This document shows, piece after piece, positions 7,105 to 15,272 of a stretch of 64,000 nt of DNA. The notes beneath the pieces were generated by a model. That model ran no database searches and was not told the origin of the DNA. It saw nothing but the letters and a program-made list of their open reading frames with translations. Each line of letters begins with the position of its first letter. Position 1 is the first letter of the stretch. Position numbers and translations under genes: made by a program. Origin of the DNA: an uncultured Acetatifactor sp. (lineage in GTDB: Bacteria > Bacillota > Clostridia > Lachnospirales > Lachnospiraceae); NCBI GenBank assembly GCA_910589035.1, contig CAJUSI010000070.1:12518-76517 (forward strand). Direction: 5' to 3'.

Positions 7105-8442
7105 ATGAGCGAGAGGGTCTATATAAAGGACATAGCCGGGAAAATCGGCTCGGAAGTGAAGATTCAGGGATTCGCGGAAAATGTCCGCAACAGCAAATCC
7201 ATGCTGTTCATCGTCTTAAAGGATATCACCGGAAAGGTGCAGATTACCCTGGAGAAGGAAAAGACGCCCGAATTGGCGGAGCAGCTGGAAGCAGTGACCA
7301 ACGACTCCGTCCTGACCGTAATCGGCCAGGTGGCGGAGAATGAATACGTAAAGCTGGGCGGCATCGAAATCATTCCCAGTGAGGTCTACATCGAGAGTAT
7401 CGCGGAGGCTCTGCCCATTGCCAGAAAGGAGATTCCCGCCACCAAAAAGAAAAAAGCTGTAGAGCGCTCCAGCATAGACCAGCGCATCGACTACCGCTGG
7501 ATCGACCTGCGGACAGAGGAGAATCAATTGATGTTCCAGGTGCAGACAGCCTTGGTGAACGCCATGAGACAGTACCTTCTGGCAGAGAGCTTCATCGAGA
7601 TCCATACCCCCAAGCTGATTGGGGCGGCCAGCGAGAGCGGGGCAGACGTGTTCGAGGTGGAATACTTCGACAGGAAAGCCTATCTGGCCCAGAGCCCTCA
7701 GTTCTACAAGCAGATGGCCATGGCCAGTGGATTCGAGCGCATCTTTGAGGTGGGGCCGGTATTCCGGGCGGAGAAGTCCTTCACCAGCAAACACACCACG
7801 GAATTCACGGGCTTCGACCTGGAATTCAGCTATATCGACTCCTTCCGCGACGTGATGAGGATGGAAGAGAACCTCCTGCGGGCAGGCATAGAGGCCGTCC
7901 GCGAGAAATACGGAGAGCGGATAAAGGAGTTGTTCGGCATGGAAGTCATCGTGCCCGATACGCCCTTCCCCGTGGTCACCCTGAAGGAGTTGTACCAGGG
8001 GCTGGAGCAGGACTTCGGGTACACGGTGGAGGAGTCCGAGAAGGGCGACCTTACCACGGACGCGGAGCGGCTGAGCTTCAAATGGGTGAAGAAGCACTAT
8101 GGCCACGAATTCCTGTTCGTGACGGATTACAGCGCCCAGAAGCGGGCATTCTATCATATGAGGGACGAGAACGGGGTGCCCCAGGGGTACGATCTTGTGT
8201 GGCGGGGCGTGGAGATCACCACCGGGGCCCAGCGAGAGCACCGCTACGAAGTGCTGAAAAAGCAGGCGAAGGAAAAAGGCCTGGCGGAGGACGTGAAGTT
8301 CTACCTGGAATTCTTCCGGTACGGATGCCCTCCCCACGGCGGCTTCGGCATCGGCGTGGACAGGCTGACCATGCTGCTCATGGGCCTGACCATCAAGGAT
8401 GCAATGTTCCTCTTCCGCGGGCCCAACCGTTTGACGCCTTAG
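7105..8442 (+). CDS. Archaeal-type aspartyl-tRNA synthetase, probably non-discriminating (Asp/Asn)
   Basis: A class IIb synthetase of 445 residues. The N-terminal OB fold (EVKIQGFAENVRNSKSMLFI) binds the anticodon. The catalytic core has motif 2 around GPVFRAEKSFTSKHTTEF and motif 3 GFGIGVDRLTMLLMGL. It lacks the ~130-residue GAD insertion of ordinary bacterial AspRS and is short, as in archaeal/eukaryotic-type enzymes. In bacteria such copies often charge both tRNA-Asp and tRNA-Asn, the latter then amidated by GatCAB; that role is inferred here. ATG 7105 is preceded by GGAGG at six bases; an upstream in-frame start at 7066 is unlikely. The gene lies between the aldolase and metY. Confidence 0.85.
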   Translation: MSERVYIKDIAGKIGSEVKIQGFAENVRNSKSMLFIVLKDITGKVQITLEKEKTPELAEQLEAVTNDSVLTVIGQVAENEYVKLGGIEIIPSEVYIESIAEALPIARKEIPATKKKKAVERSSIDQRIDYRWIDLRTEENQLMFQVQTALVNAMRQYLLAESFIEIHTPKLIGAASESGADVFEVEYFDRKAYLAQSPQFYKQMAMASGFERIFEVGPVFRAEKSFTSKHTTEFTGFDLEFSYIDSFRDVMRMEENLLRAGIEAVREKYGERIKELFGMEVIVPDTPFPVVTLKELYQGLEQDFGYTVEESEKGDLTTDAERLSFKWVKKHYGHEFLFVTDYSAQKRAFYHMRDENGVPQGYDLVWRGVEITTGAQREHRYEVLKKQAKEKGLAEDVKFYLEFFRYGCPPHGGFGIGVDRLTMLLMGLTIKDAMFLFRGPNRLTP

Positions 8443-8528
8443 GTGTTGCATTTCCCTCCTAAAATGTGTATACTGGAAGACAAGTTTTACCAATGAGGAT
8501 AAACAACATATTTCAGGAGGAGACCAAC

Positions 8529-9800
8529 ATGAAAATCGACAGCATATGCGTACAGGGCGGCTACACGCCGGGAAACGGGGAACCGCGTCAGATTCCCATT
8601 ATCCAGAGCACTACCTTCAAATACAACACCAGCGAGGAGATGGGGAAGCTTTTCGACCTGGAGGCCAGCGGTTACTTCTACACCAGGCTCCAGAACCCCA
8701 CCAACGACTATGTGGCGGCCAAGATTGCCCAGCTGGAGGGCGGCACCGCGGCGATGCTGACCAGCAGCGGACAGGCCGCTAATTTCTATGCGCTTTTCAA
8801 TATATGCAGCTGCGGCGACCACATCGTCTCCTCCAGCACCATCTACGGCGGCACCTTCAACCTGATCTCCGTCACCATGAAGAAGATGGGTATCGACGTG
8901 ACCTTTGTGAGCCCGGATGCCACGGAGGAGGAACTGAACGCTGCTTTCAGGGAGAATACGAAGGCAGTGTTCGGCGAGACCATCGCCAACCCGGCCCTGA
9001 CCGTGCTGGACATCGAGAAATTCGCAGGATGCGCCCATGCCCATGGGGTTCCCCTGATCATCGACAATACCTTCGCCACCCCCGTCAACTGCCGTCCCTT
9101 TGAGTGGGGAGCTGATATCGTGACCCATTCCACCACCAAGTACATGGACGGGCACGGCGCGGCGGTGGGCGGAGCCATCGTGGACAGCGGCAGGTTCGAC
9201 TGGATGGCCCACGCGGACAAGTATCCCGGTCTGTGCACCCCGGACGACAGCTACCACGGCATCACCTACGCGGAGAAGTTCGGGAAAGAGGGCGCTTTCA
9301 TCACCAAGTGCACCGCACAGCTCATGAGGGATTTCGGCTCCATCCAGAGCCCCCAGAACGCCTTTATCCTGAACCTGGGGCTGGAAAGCCTCCATGTGCG
9401 CATGCAGCGGCACTGTGAGAACGGCCTGGCGGTGGCGGAATTCCTCTCCGGGCATCCAAAGGTAGCCTATGTGAACTACTGCGGCCTGCCGGGAGATAAG
9501 TATTATCCGCTGGCTCAGAAATACCTGCCGAAGGGCAGCTGCGGCGTGGTCTCCTTCGGCCTGAAGGGCGGCAGGGAGGCGGCCGGCAGCTTCATGAAGA
9601 ACCTGAAGATCGCGGCCATCGAGACCCATGTGGCGGATGCCCGCACCTGCTGCCTGAACCCGGCCTCCAGCACCCACCGCCAGATGACGGACGAGCAGCT
9701 GAAGGAAGCGGGCGTGCCCGCGGAGCTGATCCGCATCAGCTGCGGAATCGAGGACAAGGAAGACCTGATTGCGGATATCGCCCAGGCTCTGGAGGCCTGA
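8529..9800 (+). CDS. metY: O-acetylhomoserine sulfhydrylase / aminocarboxypropyltransferase (MetY)
   Basis: This PLP enzyme of the Cys/Met metabolism family (423 residues) makes homocysteine from O-acetylhomoserine and sulfide. The PLP lysine lies in the family motif HSTTKYMDGHG, and TSSGQAANFYALFNICSCGD and IIDNTFATPV are also diagnostic. The C-terminus contains RISCGIEDKEDLI. ATG 8529 follows AGGAGG at good spacing; the frame is open from 8466 but the extra N-terminus has no ribosome site. It is 86 bases after the AspRS gene and probably co-transcribed. Codons are almost uniformly G/C-ending, so its antisense strand is open for 589 codons. No SAM riboswitch is visible in the short gap. Confidence 0.9.
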   Translation: MKIDSICVQGGYTPGNGEPRQIPIIQSTTFKYNTSEEMGKLFDLEASGYFYTRLQNPTNDYVAAKIAQLEGGTAAMLTSSGQAANFYALFNICSCGDHIVSSSTIYGGTFNLISVTMKKMGIDVTFVSPDATEEELNAAFRENTKAVFGETIANPALTVLDIEKFAGCAHAHGVPLIIDNTFATPVNCRPFEWGADIVTHSTTKYMDGHGAAVGGAIVDSGRFDWMAHADKYPGLCTPDDSYHGITYAEKFGKEGAFITKCTAQLMRDFGSIQSPQNAFILNLGLESLHVRMQRHCENGLAVAEFLSGHPKVAYVNYCGLPGDKYYPLAQKYLPKGSCGVVSFGLKGGREAAGSFMKNLKIAAIETHVADARTCCLNPASSTHRQMTDEQLKEAGVPAELIRISCGIEDKEDLIADIAQALEA

Positions 9801-9992
9801 GCGGCTTTGCAGGTATCCGAAGCGCAGGCGGAGAAGCGGACCGAATGGGGCCGCGTGCGGCATAGGACATGGTTCGCAGGGCACAGCGCCGAGGAACAGA
9901 CTGTATAGCCCGGGTCGGGGATTGATTGACCGGGCAATGCGGCCTGAGGACTCCGGTTCACAGCGGCCGGTAAGCCTGGGGAGGTGGCAGAT

Positions 9993-10340
9993 TTGGAGAT
10001 ATTTGGTAAGAATAACAAAATGGAATGTAAGGAATTTGAAAGGCGCATTCCGGATTATCTTGCTAAAAAGCTGGATTATCCTGCCCTGAAGCTTTTTCTT
10101 GAGCATTTGGACGAATGCGCGGACTGTCGGGAAGAGCTGGATATCCAGTTCCTGGTGGCGGAAGGCATGCACAGGCTGGCGGAGGGAAATGCGTTTGACC
10201 TGCAGACGGAGCTGGGGCAGAGGCTGGAGGAGACACGGAAGACCCTTCGCCTTCACGACGCATTCCTTTGTCTGGGGATTTGCATGGAGCTTGCGGCGCT
10301 GGGAATGCTGGCGTCCATAGTCATCTGGATTTTATTGTAA
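9993..10340 (+). CDS. Small membrane protein with N-terminal zf-HC2 zinc finger (anti-sigma-like)
   Basis: The ~115-residue protein has the zinc-binding anti-sigma pattern: MECKEF near the start, then HLDECADCREEL (His-x3-Cys-x2-Cys). The middle is helical, and one C-terminal membrane helix follows (LGICMELAALGMLASIVIW). Such proteins usually hold a sigma factor or bind another partner at the membrane, but no sigma gene is adjacent. TTG 9993 is the best start because GGGGAGG lies eight bases upstream; GTG 9984 is too close to that site and ATG 10020 has none. It ends 12 bases before polA, so they are probably co-transcribed. The partner is unknown. Confidence 0.7.
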   Translation: MEIFGKNNKMECKEFERRIPDYLAKKLDYPALKLFLEHLDECADCREELDIQFLVAEGMHRLAEGNAFDLQTELGQRLEETRKTLRLHDAFLCLGICMELAALGMLASIVIWILL

Positions 10341-10352
10341 AGGCGGTAGAAT

Positions 10353-13061
10353 ATGGCGGAGAATAAGAAGCTTGTACTGATAGACGGGCACAGTATTCTG
10401 AACAGAGCATTTTACGGGGTGCCTGATCTGACCAATGCCCAGGGGCTGCACACCAATGCAGTCTACGGTTTTCTGAATATTATGTTTAAGATACTTGAGG
10501 AGGAAAAGCCGGATTACCTGGCGGTGGCATTTGACGTGCATGCTCCCACCTTCCGCCACAAAATGTACGAGGCCTACAAGGGGACGCGCAAGCCCATGCC
10601 GGAGGAGCTCAGACAGCAGGTTCCCGTGATGAAGGATGTGCTTCGGGCCATGAACGTGGTGATCGTGGAGCGGGAAGGACTGGAGGCGGACGACATCCTG
10701 GGAACCCTGGCGAAAAAGGCCCAGGCCCGGGGCATGGAGGTGTCCCTGGTGTCCGGGGACAGAGATCTGCTGCAGATTTCCGACCAGCATATCAAGATCC
10801 GGATTCCCAAGACAAAGATGGGAAGGACGGAAGTGGAGGATTATTATCCCAGGGATGTAGAGGCCGCTTACCAGGTGACGCCCCTGCAGTTCATCGATCT
10901 GAAAGCGCTGATGGGGGATACCTCCGACAATATCCCCGGCGTGCCGAAGGTGGGGCAGAAGACTGCCACGGAGCTGATGGTGCAGTACGGCTCCCTGGAA
11001 AATATTTACGCCCATGTGGAGGAGATATCCAAAAAGAGCATTCGGGAATCCCTGATTGCCAACCGGGAGCTGGCGGATCTGAGCAGGACGCTGGCCGCCA
11101 TCAGGACGGACAGTGAGGTGGAACTGGACTATGAGGCGGCCAGGGCAGAGGACTTCTACACACAGGAAGCCTACGAGCTCTTTAAACAGCTGGAATTTAA
11201 AAATATGCTCAGCCGGTTTGAGACGGGGAACGCAAAGGATGAGGCCGATATTTCCGGGAGCTTTCACAGAATCGACGACTGGAAGGAATTTGACAAAAGG
11301 CTGGGTCGCATAAAGGACGGCAGCAGGGTCGGTCTCTTTCTTGCTGTGGAAAACAGGACTCTTCTGGCCGCAGCTGTTTCAGCAGAAAGCGAAACCTTTG
11401 CATTTCTGCTCCCGCCGCAGGAAAATGTGCAGCTGTCCTTTTTTGATGAAATTTCAGAAGAGAATACCAAAAAGGAGGCCGACGGAGAGCTTGTCCGCAA
11501 TGCGCTGGAGAAGCTTTCCGGCAGGGTGGTTCTTTCCGCCTTTGACATTAAGAGGCAGTATCCTTATCTTTCCCGGGAATCCTCGGAAAATTATTTTGAT
11601 ATTTTAATCGGAGCCTATTTGCTGAATCCTCTGAAAAGCGATTATGATTTCGAAACCATCGCTTCGGAGCATCTGGGGCTGATGATCCCCGGCTGGGCGG
11701 AGACCTTCGGCAGGCAGAAGATTCGCTCCATGGGGGAAGCGGCCAGGCTTATGCCGGATGTGTTTGCCAGATATTGCTGTTGCGGGGCTTATGTATCGTT
11801 AAAAGCAGCGGATGTGCTGGAGAGTAAGCTGGCGGAGAGCGGCATGCATGAGCTCATGCACGAAATGGAGATGCCCCTGTCCCTGGTGCTCTATGATATG
11901 GAGCGTGAGGGCGTGGAAGTGCGCAGGGAGGAGCTGAAGGCCTACGGCGACGCTCTGGTGGCCAGGATAGAGGAGCTGGAGAAGTCCATCCATGCACAGG
12001 CCGGGGTGGAATTCAACATCAATTCTCCCAAGCAGCTGGGGGAGGTTTTGTTCGAGACCATGAAGCTGCCCGGCGGCAAGAAGACCAAGACCGGGTATTC
12101 CACGGCGGCGGATGTGCTGGAAAAGCTTTCGGAGGAGGCTCCGATTGTGAAGGACATCCTGGAATACAGGGGACTGACCAAGCTGAAATCCACCTATGCG
12201 GACGGACTGGCGGTCTATATTGAGGAGGATCAGAGGATTCACACCAATTTTAACCAGACTATCACCGCCACCGGGCGCATCAGCTCCACAGAGCCCAATC
12301 TGCAGAATATTCCCATGCGCATGGAACTGGGCAGACGCATCCGGAAGGTGTTTGTGCCCAGGGAGGGCTGCGTCTTCATGGATGCGGACTATTCCCAGAT
12401 AGAGCTGCGGGTGCTGGCCCATATGTCCGGGGACGAACAGCTGATAGAGGCCTACCATATGGATCAGGATATTCACAGGATTACTGCCTCGAAGGTGTTC
12501 CACACGCCCTTCGAGGAGGTGACTGATCTGCAGCGCCGGAATGCCAAGGCGGTGAATTTCGGCATCGTCTACGGCATCAGCTCCTTTGGCCTGAGCCAGG
12601 ATCTGAGCATCAGCAAGAAGGAGGCGGCGGAATATATCGAACAGTATTTTGCAACCTATCCGGGAGTCAAGAAATTCCTGGACGGGCTGGTAGCCGATGC
12701 GAAAAAGAAGGGGTATATTACTACCATGTTCGGCAGAAGGCGCCCCATACCGGAGCTCTTCTCCTCCAATTTCATGCAGCGGTCCTTCGGGGAGCGGGTG
12801 GCGATGAATTCACCCATACAGGGAACGGCTGCGGATATCATCAAAGTCGCCATGATACGGGTATGGAAGGCTCTGAAGGAAGCGGGGCTGAAATCAAAGC
12901 TGATCCTTCAGGTTCACGACGAACTGGTCATCGAAACCAGGCGGGAGGAGATCGAACAGGTGCGGGAGATACTCTCCGAAAATATGAAGGCCGCGGCGGA
13001 GCTGGCGGTTACGTTGGAGGTGGATCTTCATACCGGGGAGAATTGGTATGAGGCGAAATAA
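10353..13061 (+). CDS. polA: DNA polymerase I
   Basis: The 902-residue family A polymerase fills gaps and removes primers. Domain order: 5'-3' exonuclease (residues ~1-295, with LIDGHSILNRAFYG, LEADDILGTLA and GDTSDNIPGVPKVGQKTA), a 3'-5' exonuclease-like domain (~300-490), and the polymerase domain. The polymerase domain carries motif A DADYSQIELRVLAHMS, motif B RRNAKAVNFGIVYG and motif C QVHDELVIE. The middle domain lacks the DxE of an active proofreading site (GLFLAVENRTLLAAAVS at that position), so proofreading is probably lost, as in Bacillus and Taq polymerases. The neighbours polA-coaE are a common pair in Firmicutes. Confidence 0.95.
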   Translation: MAENKKLVLIDGHSILNRAFYGVPDLTNAQGLHTNAVYGFLNIMFKILEEEKPDYLAVAFDVHAPTFRHKMYEAYKGTRKPMPEELRQQVPVMKDVLRAMNVVIVEREGLEADDILGTLAKKAQARGMEVSLVSGDRDLLQISDQHIKIRIPKTKMGRTEVEDYYPRDVEAAYQVTPLQFIDLKALMGDTSDNIPGVPKVGQKTATELMVQYGSLENIYAHVEEISKKSIRESLIANRELADLSRTLAAIRTDSEVELDYEAARAEDFYTQEAYELFKQLEFKNMLSRFETGNAKDEADISGSFHRIDDWKEFDKRLGRIKDGSRVGLFLAVENRTLLAAAVSAESETFAFLLPPQENVQLSFFDEISEENTKKEADGELVRNALEKLSGRVVLSAFDIKRQYPYLSRESSENYFDILIGAYLLNPLKSDYDFETIASEHLGLMIPGWAETFGRQKIRSMGEAARLMPDVFARYCCCGAYVSLKAADVLESKLAESGMHELMHEMEMPLSLVLYDMEREGVEVRREELKAYGDALVARIEELEKSIHAQAGVEFNINSPKQLGEVLFETMKLPGGKKTKTGYSTAADVLEKLSEEAPIVKDILEYRGLTKLKSTYADGLAVYIEEDQRIHTNFNQTITATGRISSTEPNLQNIPMRMELGRRIRKVFVPREGCVFMDADYSQIELRVLAHMSGDEQLIEAYHMDQDIHRITASKVFHTPFEEVTDLQRRNAKAVNFGIVYGISSFGLSQDLSISKKEAAEYIEQYFATYPGVKKFLDGLVADAKKKGYITTMFGRRRPIPELFSSNFMQRSFGERVAMNSPIQGTAADIIKVAMIRVWKALKEAGLKSKLILQVHDELVIETRREEIEQVREILSENMKAAAELAVTLEVDLHTGENWYEAK

Positions 13062-13081
13062 AAAAGTCTGGAAGGAAGGAA

Positions 13082-13702
13082 ATGTATTTTATAGGGATTA
13101 CAGGGGGAATCGGCGCCGGAAAATCAGAGGTGCTTAAATTTATCCGGGAACATTACAGCTGCGAGATCTATCTGGCGGATGAGGCTGCGCATCTGGTGAA
13201 GCGGCCGGGGACGCCGGTCTATGGGGAGCTGGTGCGCCTGCTGGGACAGGAGGTGCTGGCCCCGGACGGGCAGATTGATAGGGCTGCCATGGCGGGGAAA
13301 ATATTTGCGGCGCCGGAGCTTCTGGAGCAGGTGAACGGGCTTATCCATCCCGCCGTGAAGAAGTATCTGCTGGAACGTCTGGAGGCGGCGAAAGCGGCGG
13401 GGGAGAAGGAATTTTTCTTTGTGGAGGCGGCGCTTTTGATTGAGTGCGGATATCTTGCGCTGGTGGATGAAATGTGGTATATTTATGCGGATGAGTCTGT
13501 CAGAAGGGACAGGCTGCGCCGCACCAGGGGATATGACGAGGAGAGAATCTCCCGGATTATGGCAAAGCAGCTTTCGGAAAAGGTCTTTCGGGAGAACTGC
13601 GATTTTGTGATCGAAAACAGCGGCTCCTTTGAAGAAAGCCGCCGGCAGATCGACGGGCGGCTGGCTGAAATCCGGAGTCGGCAGAATCAGGTGAAAGGCT
13701 GA
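13082..13702 (+). CDS. coaE: Dephospho-CoA kinase
   Basis: CoaE performs the last step of coenzyme A synthesis, phosphorylating the 3'-hydroxyl of dephospho-CoA. The 206-residue P-loop kinase opens with MYFIGITGGIGAGKSEV. It has the conserved aspartate region IYLADEAAHLV, the CoA-binding HPAV motif (NGLIHPAVKKYL) and the lid arginines (RRDRLRRTRGYDEERI). RBS GGAAGGAA lies just ahead of ATG 13082. It follows polA after 20 bases. The length is normal for the family. Confidence 0.92.
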   Translation: MYFIGITGGIGAGKSEVLKFIREHYSCEIYLADEAAHLVKRPGTPVYGELVRLLGQEVLAPDGQIDRAAMAGKIFAAPELLEQVNGLIHPAVKKYLLERLEAAKAAGEKEFFFVEAALLIECGYLALVDEMWYIYADESVRRDRLRRTRGYDEERISRIMAKQLSEKVFRENCDFVIENSGSFEESRRQIDGRLAEIRSRQNQVKG

Positions 13703-13880
13703 AAGGCCGGCCAACCAAACGATTTGTTAAGAACAGTCAAAATTTACAGGGCGGCATGACAGTCAGGACAGTTCAGGCTGAAAGAGAGTCGAATGGTTTG
13801 AAGGGCAGCTGGAGGTTGGAAATTCGGCAAATGTATTACAAAATGTCGCAGACCAGAGACTGAGCTGTCAAAGGCCGGAG

Positions 13881-13912
13881 AGTAAAAAGAACGAACAGTA
13901 AAAAGAACGAAC
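13881..13912 (+). repeat. Perfect 16-bp tandem duplication
   Basis: AGTAAAAAGAACGAAC occurs twice head to tail (13881-13896 and 13897-13912). It lies in the 314-bp gap between coaE and walJ, which contains no gene I can support. Confidence 0.85.
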
Positions 13913-13958
13913 AAGGGATGGGATGATTAAAAATGCGGATTCAACCGTTGATCCCTTT

Positions 13959-13980
13959 ACGGCAGGATATTTTCTGCCGT
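13959..13980 (+). promoter_or_regulatory. Hairpin upstream of walJ
   Basis: ACGGCAG (13959-13965) and CTGCCGT (13974-13980) pair perfectly around an 8-base loop. No T-run follows, so it is a leader structure rather than a clear terminator. It lies ~36 bases before the walJ start. Confidence 0.5.
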
Positions 13981-14016
13981 AGAAACGCGTACCGCAGCGC
14001 GCAGACAGGTGTAAAA

Positions 14017-14817
14017 ATGAGATTATGCAGCATAGCAAGCGGGAGCAGCGGCAACTGCATTTATGTGGGCTCCGAGGCGGCCCACTTGCTTGTGGACGTG
14101 GGCATCAGCGGCAAGAAGATGGAGAACGGATTAAAGGAGCTGGAGCTCACAGGAAGAGATATTGACGGAATATTGATCACTCATGAACATGCGGATCATA
14201 TCCAGGGGCTGGGGGTGGCGGCGAGGAAATATGAGATTCCCATCTATGCCACCGCAGGAACCATCCGGGCGCTGGCGAGCTGCGAGAGCCTGGGGAAGCT
14301 GGATGCAGGGCTTTTTCACGAGGTGAAGGAGGATACGAAATTCACCATCAAGGATCTGACGGTGAATCCCATGAAAATCTCCCATGACGCGGCACAGCCT
14401 GTGGCCTACCGCATCTCTTACGGGAATAAAAGGGTGGCCGTGTGTACGGATCTGGGAATATATAATGATTATACGGTGGAATGCCTGAAGGGCATGGACG
14501 CGCTTCTTCTGGAGGCGAACCATGATGTGAATATGCTTCAGGTGGGTCCTTATCCCTACTATCTGAAGCAGAGGATCCTGGGAGAGCGGGGGCATTTGTC
14601 CAACGAAAATACCGGCAGGCTCCTGTGCAGGATTCTTCATGATAAGCTGCAGACGGTCCTGCTGGGGCATCTGAGCAAGGAGAACAATCTGCCGGAGCTG
14701 GCCTATGAATCTGTGAGAATGGAAATCAATATGGGGGATACGCCCTATAAAGCCGGCGACTTCGACATCCGCGTGGCAAGGCGCAGCGAAGTGACGACGG
14801 CAGTACATATAGCCTGA
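14017..14817 (+). CDS. walJ: WalJ/YycJ-type metallo-beta-lactamase-fold hydrolase
   Basis: The 266-residue MBL-fold protein has the metal motif THEHADHIQGLG (HxHxDH), a second His in KISHDAAQPVAYR and CTDLG. It closely resembles YycJ/WalJ, a probable exonuclease linked in Firmicutes to cell-wall signalling and DNA replication/repair. The start SIASGSSGNCIYVGSEAAHLLVD is typical after MRLC. ATG 14017 with AGGTG upstream is preferred over the open frame back to 13933. Unlike in bacilli, no walRK genes are adjacent; it sits between coaE and an ACT-domain gene. The C-terminal codons and stop lie inside the first copy of a 23-bp tandem duplication. Confidence 0.85.
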   Translation: MRLCSIASGSSGNCIYVGSEAAHLLVDVGISGKKMENGLKELELTGRDIDGILITHEHADHIQGLGVAARKYEIPIYATAGTIRALASCESLGKLDAGLFHEVKEDTKFTIKDLTVNPMKISHDAAQPVAYRISYGNKRVAVCTDLGIYNDYTVECLKGMDALLLEANHDVNMLQVGPYPYYLKQRILGERGHLSNENTGRLLCRILHDKLQTVLLGHLSKENNLPELAYESVRMEINMGDTPYKAGDFDIRVARRSEVTTAVHIA

Positions 14818-14837
14818 CGACGGCGGTACATATAGCG
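14792..14837 (+). repeat. 23-bp tandem duplication spanning the walJ stop codon
   Basis: TGACGACGGCRGTACATATAGC plus one base occurs at 14792-14814 and 14815-14837, followed by a partial third copy (TGACGGCGGG). The walJ stop lies at the end of copy one, so the duplication added only untranslated sequence. Confidence 0.85.
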
Positions 14838-14875
14838 TGACGGCGGGCAGGCCGTCCGGGAGAAAGAATGAGAAA

Positions 14876-14963
14876 GAAAACAGCTTGGAATAAAAATGGA
14901 AACAGTCTGGAATAAAAAAGAAAATAGCCTGGAATAAGAATGGAAACAATCTGGAATAAGAAA
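14876..14963 (+). repeat. Four tandem 22-bp repeats before the ACT-domain gene
   Basis: Four consecutive 22-base units of the form GGAAACAGTCTGGAATAAAA plus two bases start at 14876, 14898, 14920 and 14942. They end ten bases before ATG 14974, so they form the 5' leader of the ACT-domain gene. The last unit runs into its AAGGATAAG ribosome site. Confidence 0.9.
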
Positions 14964-14973
14964 GGATAAGAAG

Positions 14974-15246
14974 ATGAAAAGAACGATTATTACGGTGGTA
15001 GGAAAGGATACGGTTGGGATCATTGCAAGGGTATGTACCTATCTGGCGGAGAACGGGATTAACATTCTGGATATTTCCCAGACGATTGTGCAGGGATACT
15101 TTAATATGATGATGATTGTGGATACCGCGGGCATGAATAAGCAGTTCGGCGATATGGCGGACGAAATGACTGCGCTGGGGGAGGAGATCGGCGTGGTAAT
15201 CAAATGCCAGAAGGAAGAAATATTTGACAAGATGCATAGAATCTGA
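14974..15246 (+). CDS. ACT domain-containing small regulatory protein
   Basis: A 90-residue single ACT domain protein of the UPF0237 type. It starts MKRTIITVVGKDTVGIIARV, with the alternating beta-alpha pattern and the ligand-loop glycines (GKDTVGI, NGINILDISQ). ACT domains sense small molecules, often amino acids. It is almost always encoded just before a PFL/DUF711 protein, as here (26-base gap), so the two probably act together. The ligand is unknown. It is preceded by the four-copy 22-bp repeat, which sits where regulation of translation would occur. Confidence 0.85.
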   Translation: MKRTIITVVGKDTVGIIARVCTYLAENGINILDISQTIVQGYFNMMMIVDTAGMNKQFGDMADEMTALGEEIGVVIKCQKEEIFDKMHRI

Positions 15247-15272
15247 ATTTATCTGGGGGCTGGAGGATACGG

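Noticed and set aside
8443..8528. SAM riboswitch before metY
   Set aside because: The gap is only 86 bp and shows no SAM-type consensus.
8487..10256. 589-codon open frame on the minus strand opposite metY
   Set aside because: It arises from the strongly C-ending codons of metY on the other strand; no ribosome site, promoter or recognisable domain.
10353..13061. Frameshift or damage in the polA proofreading domain
   Set aside because: The frame is intact and the loss of exonuclease residues is normal for Firmicutes-type polymerase I.
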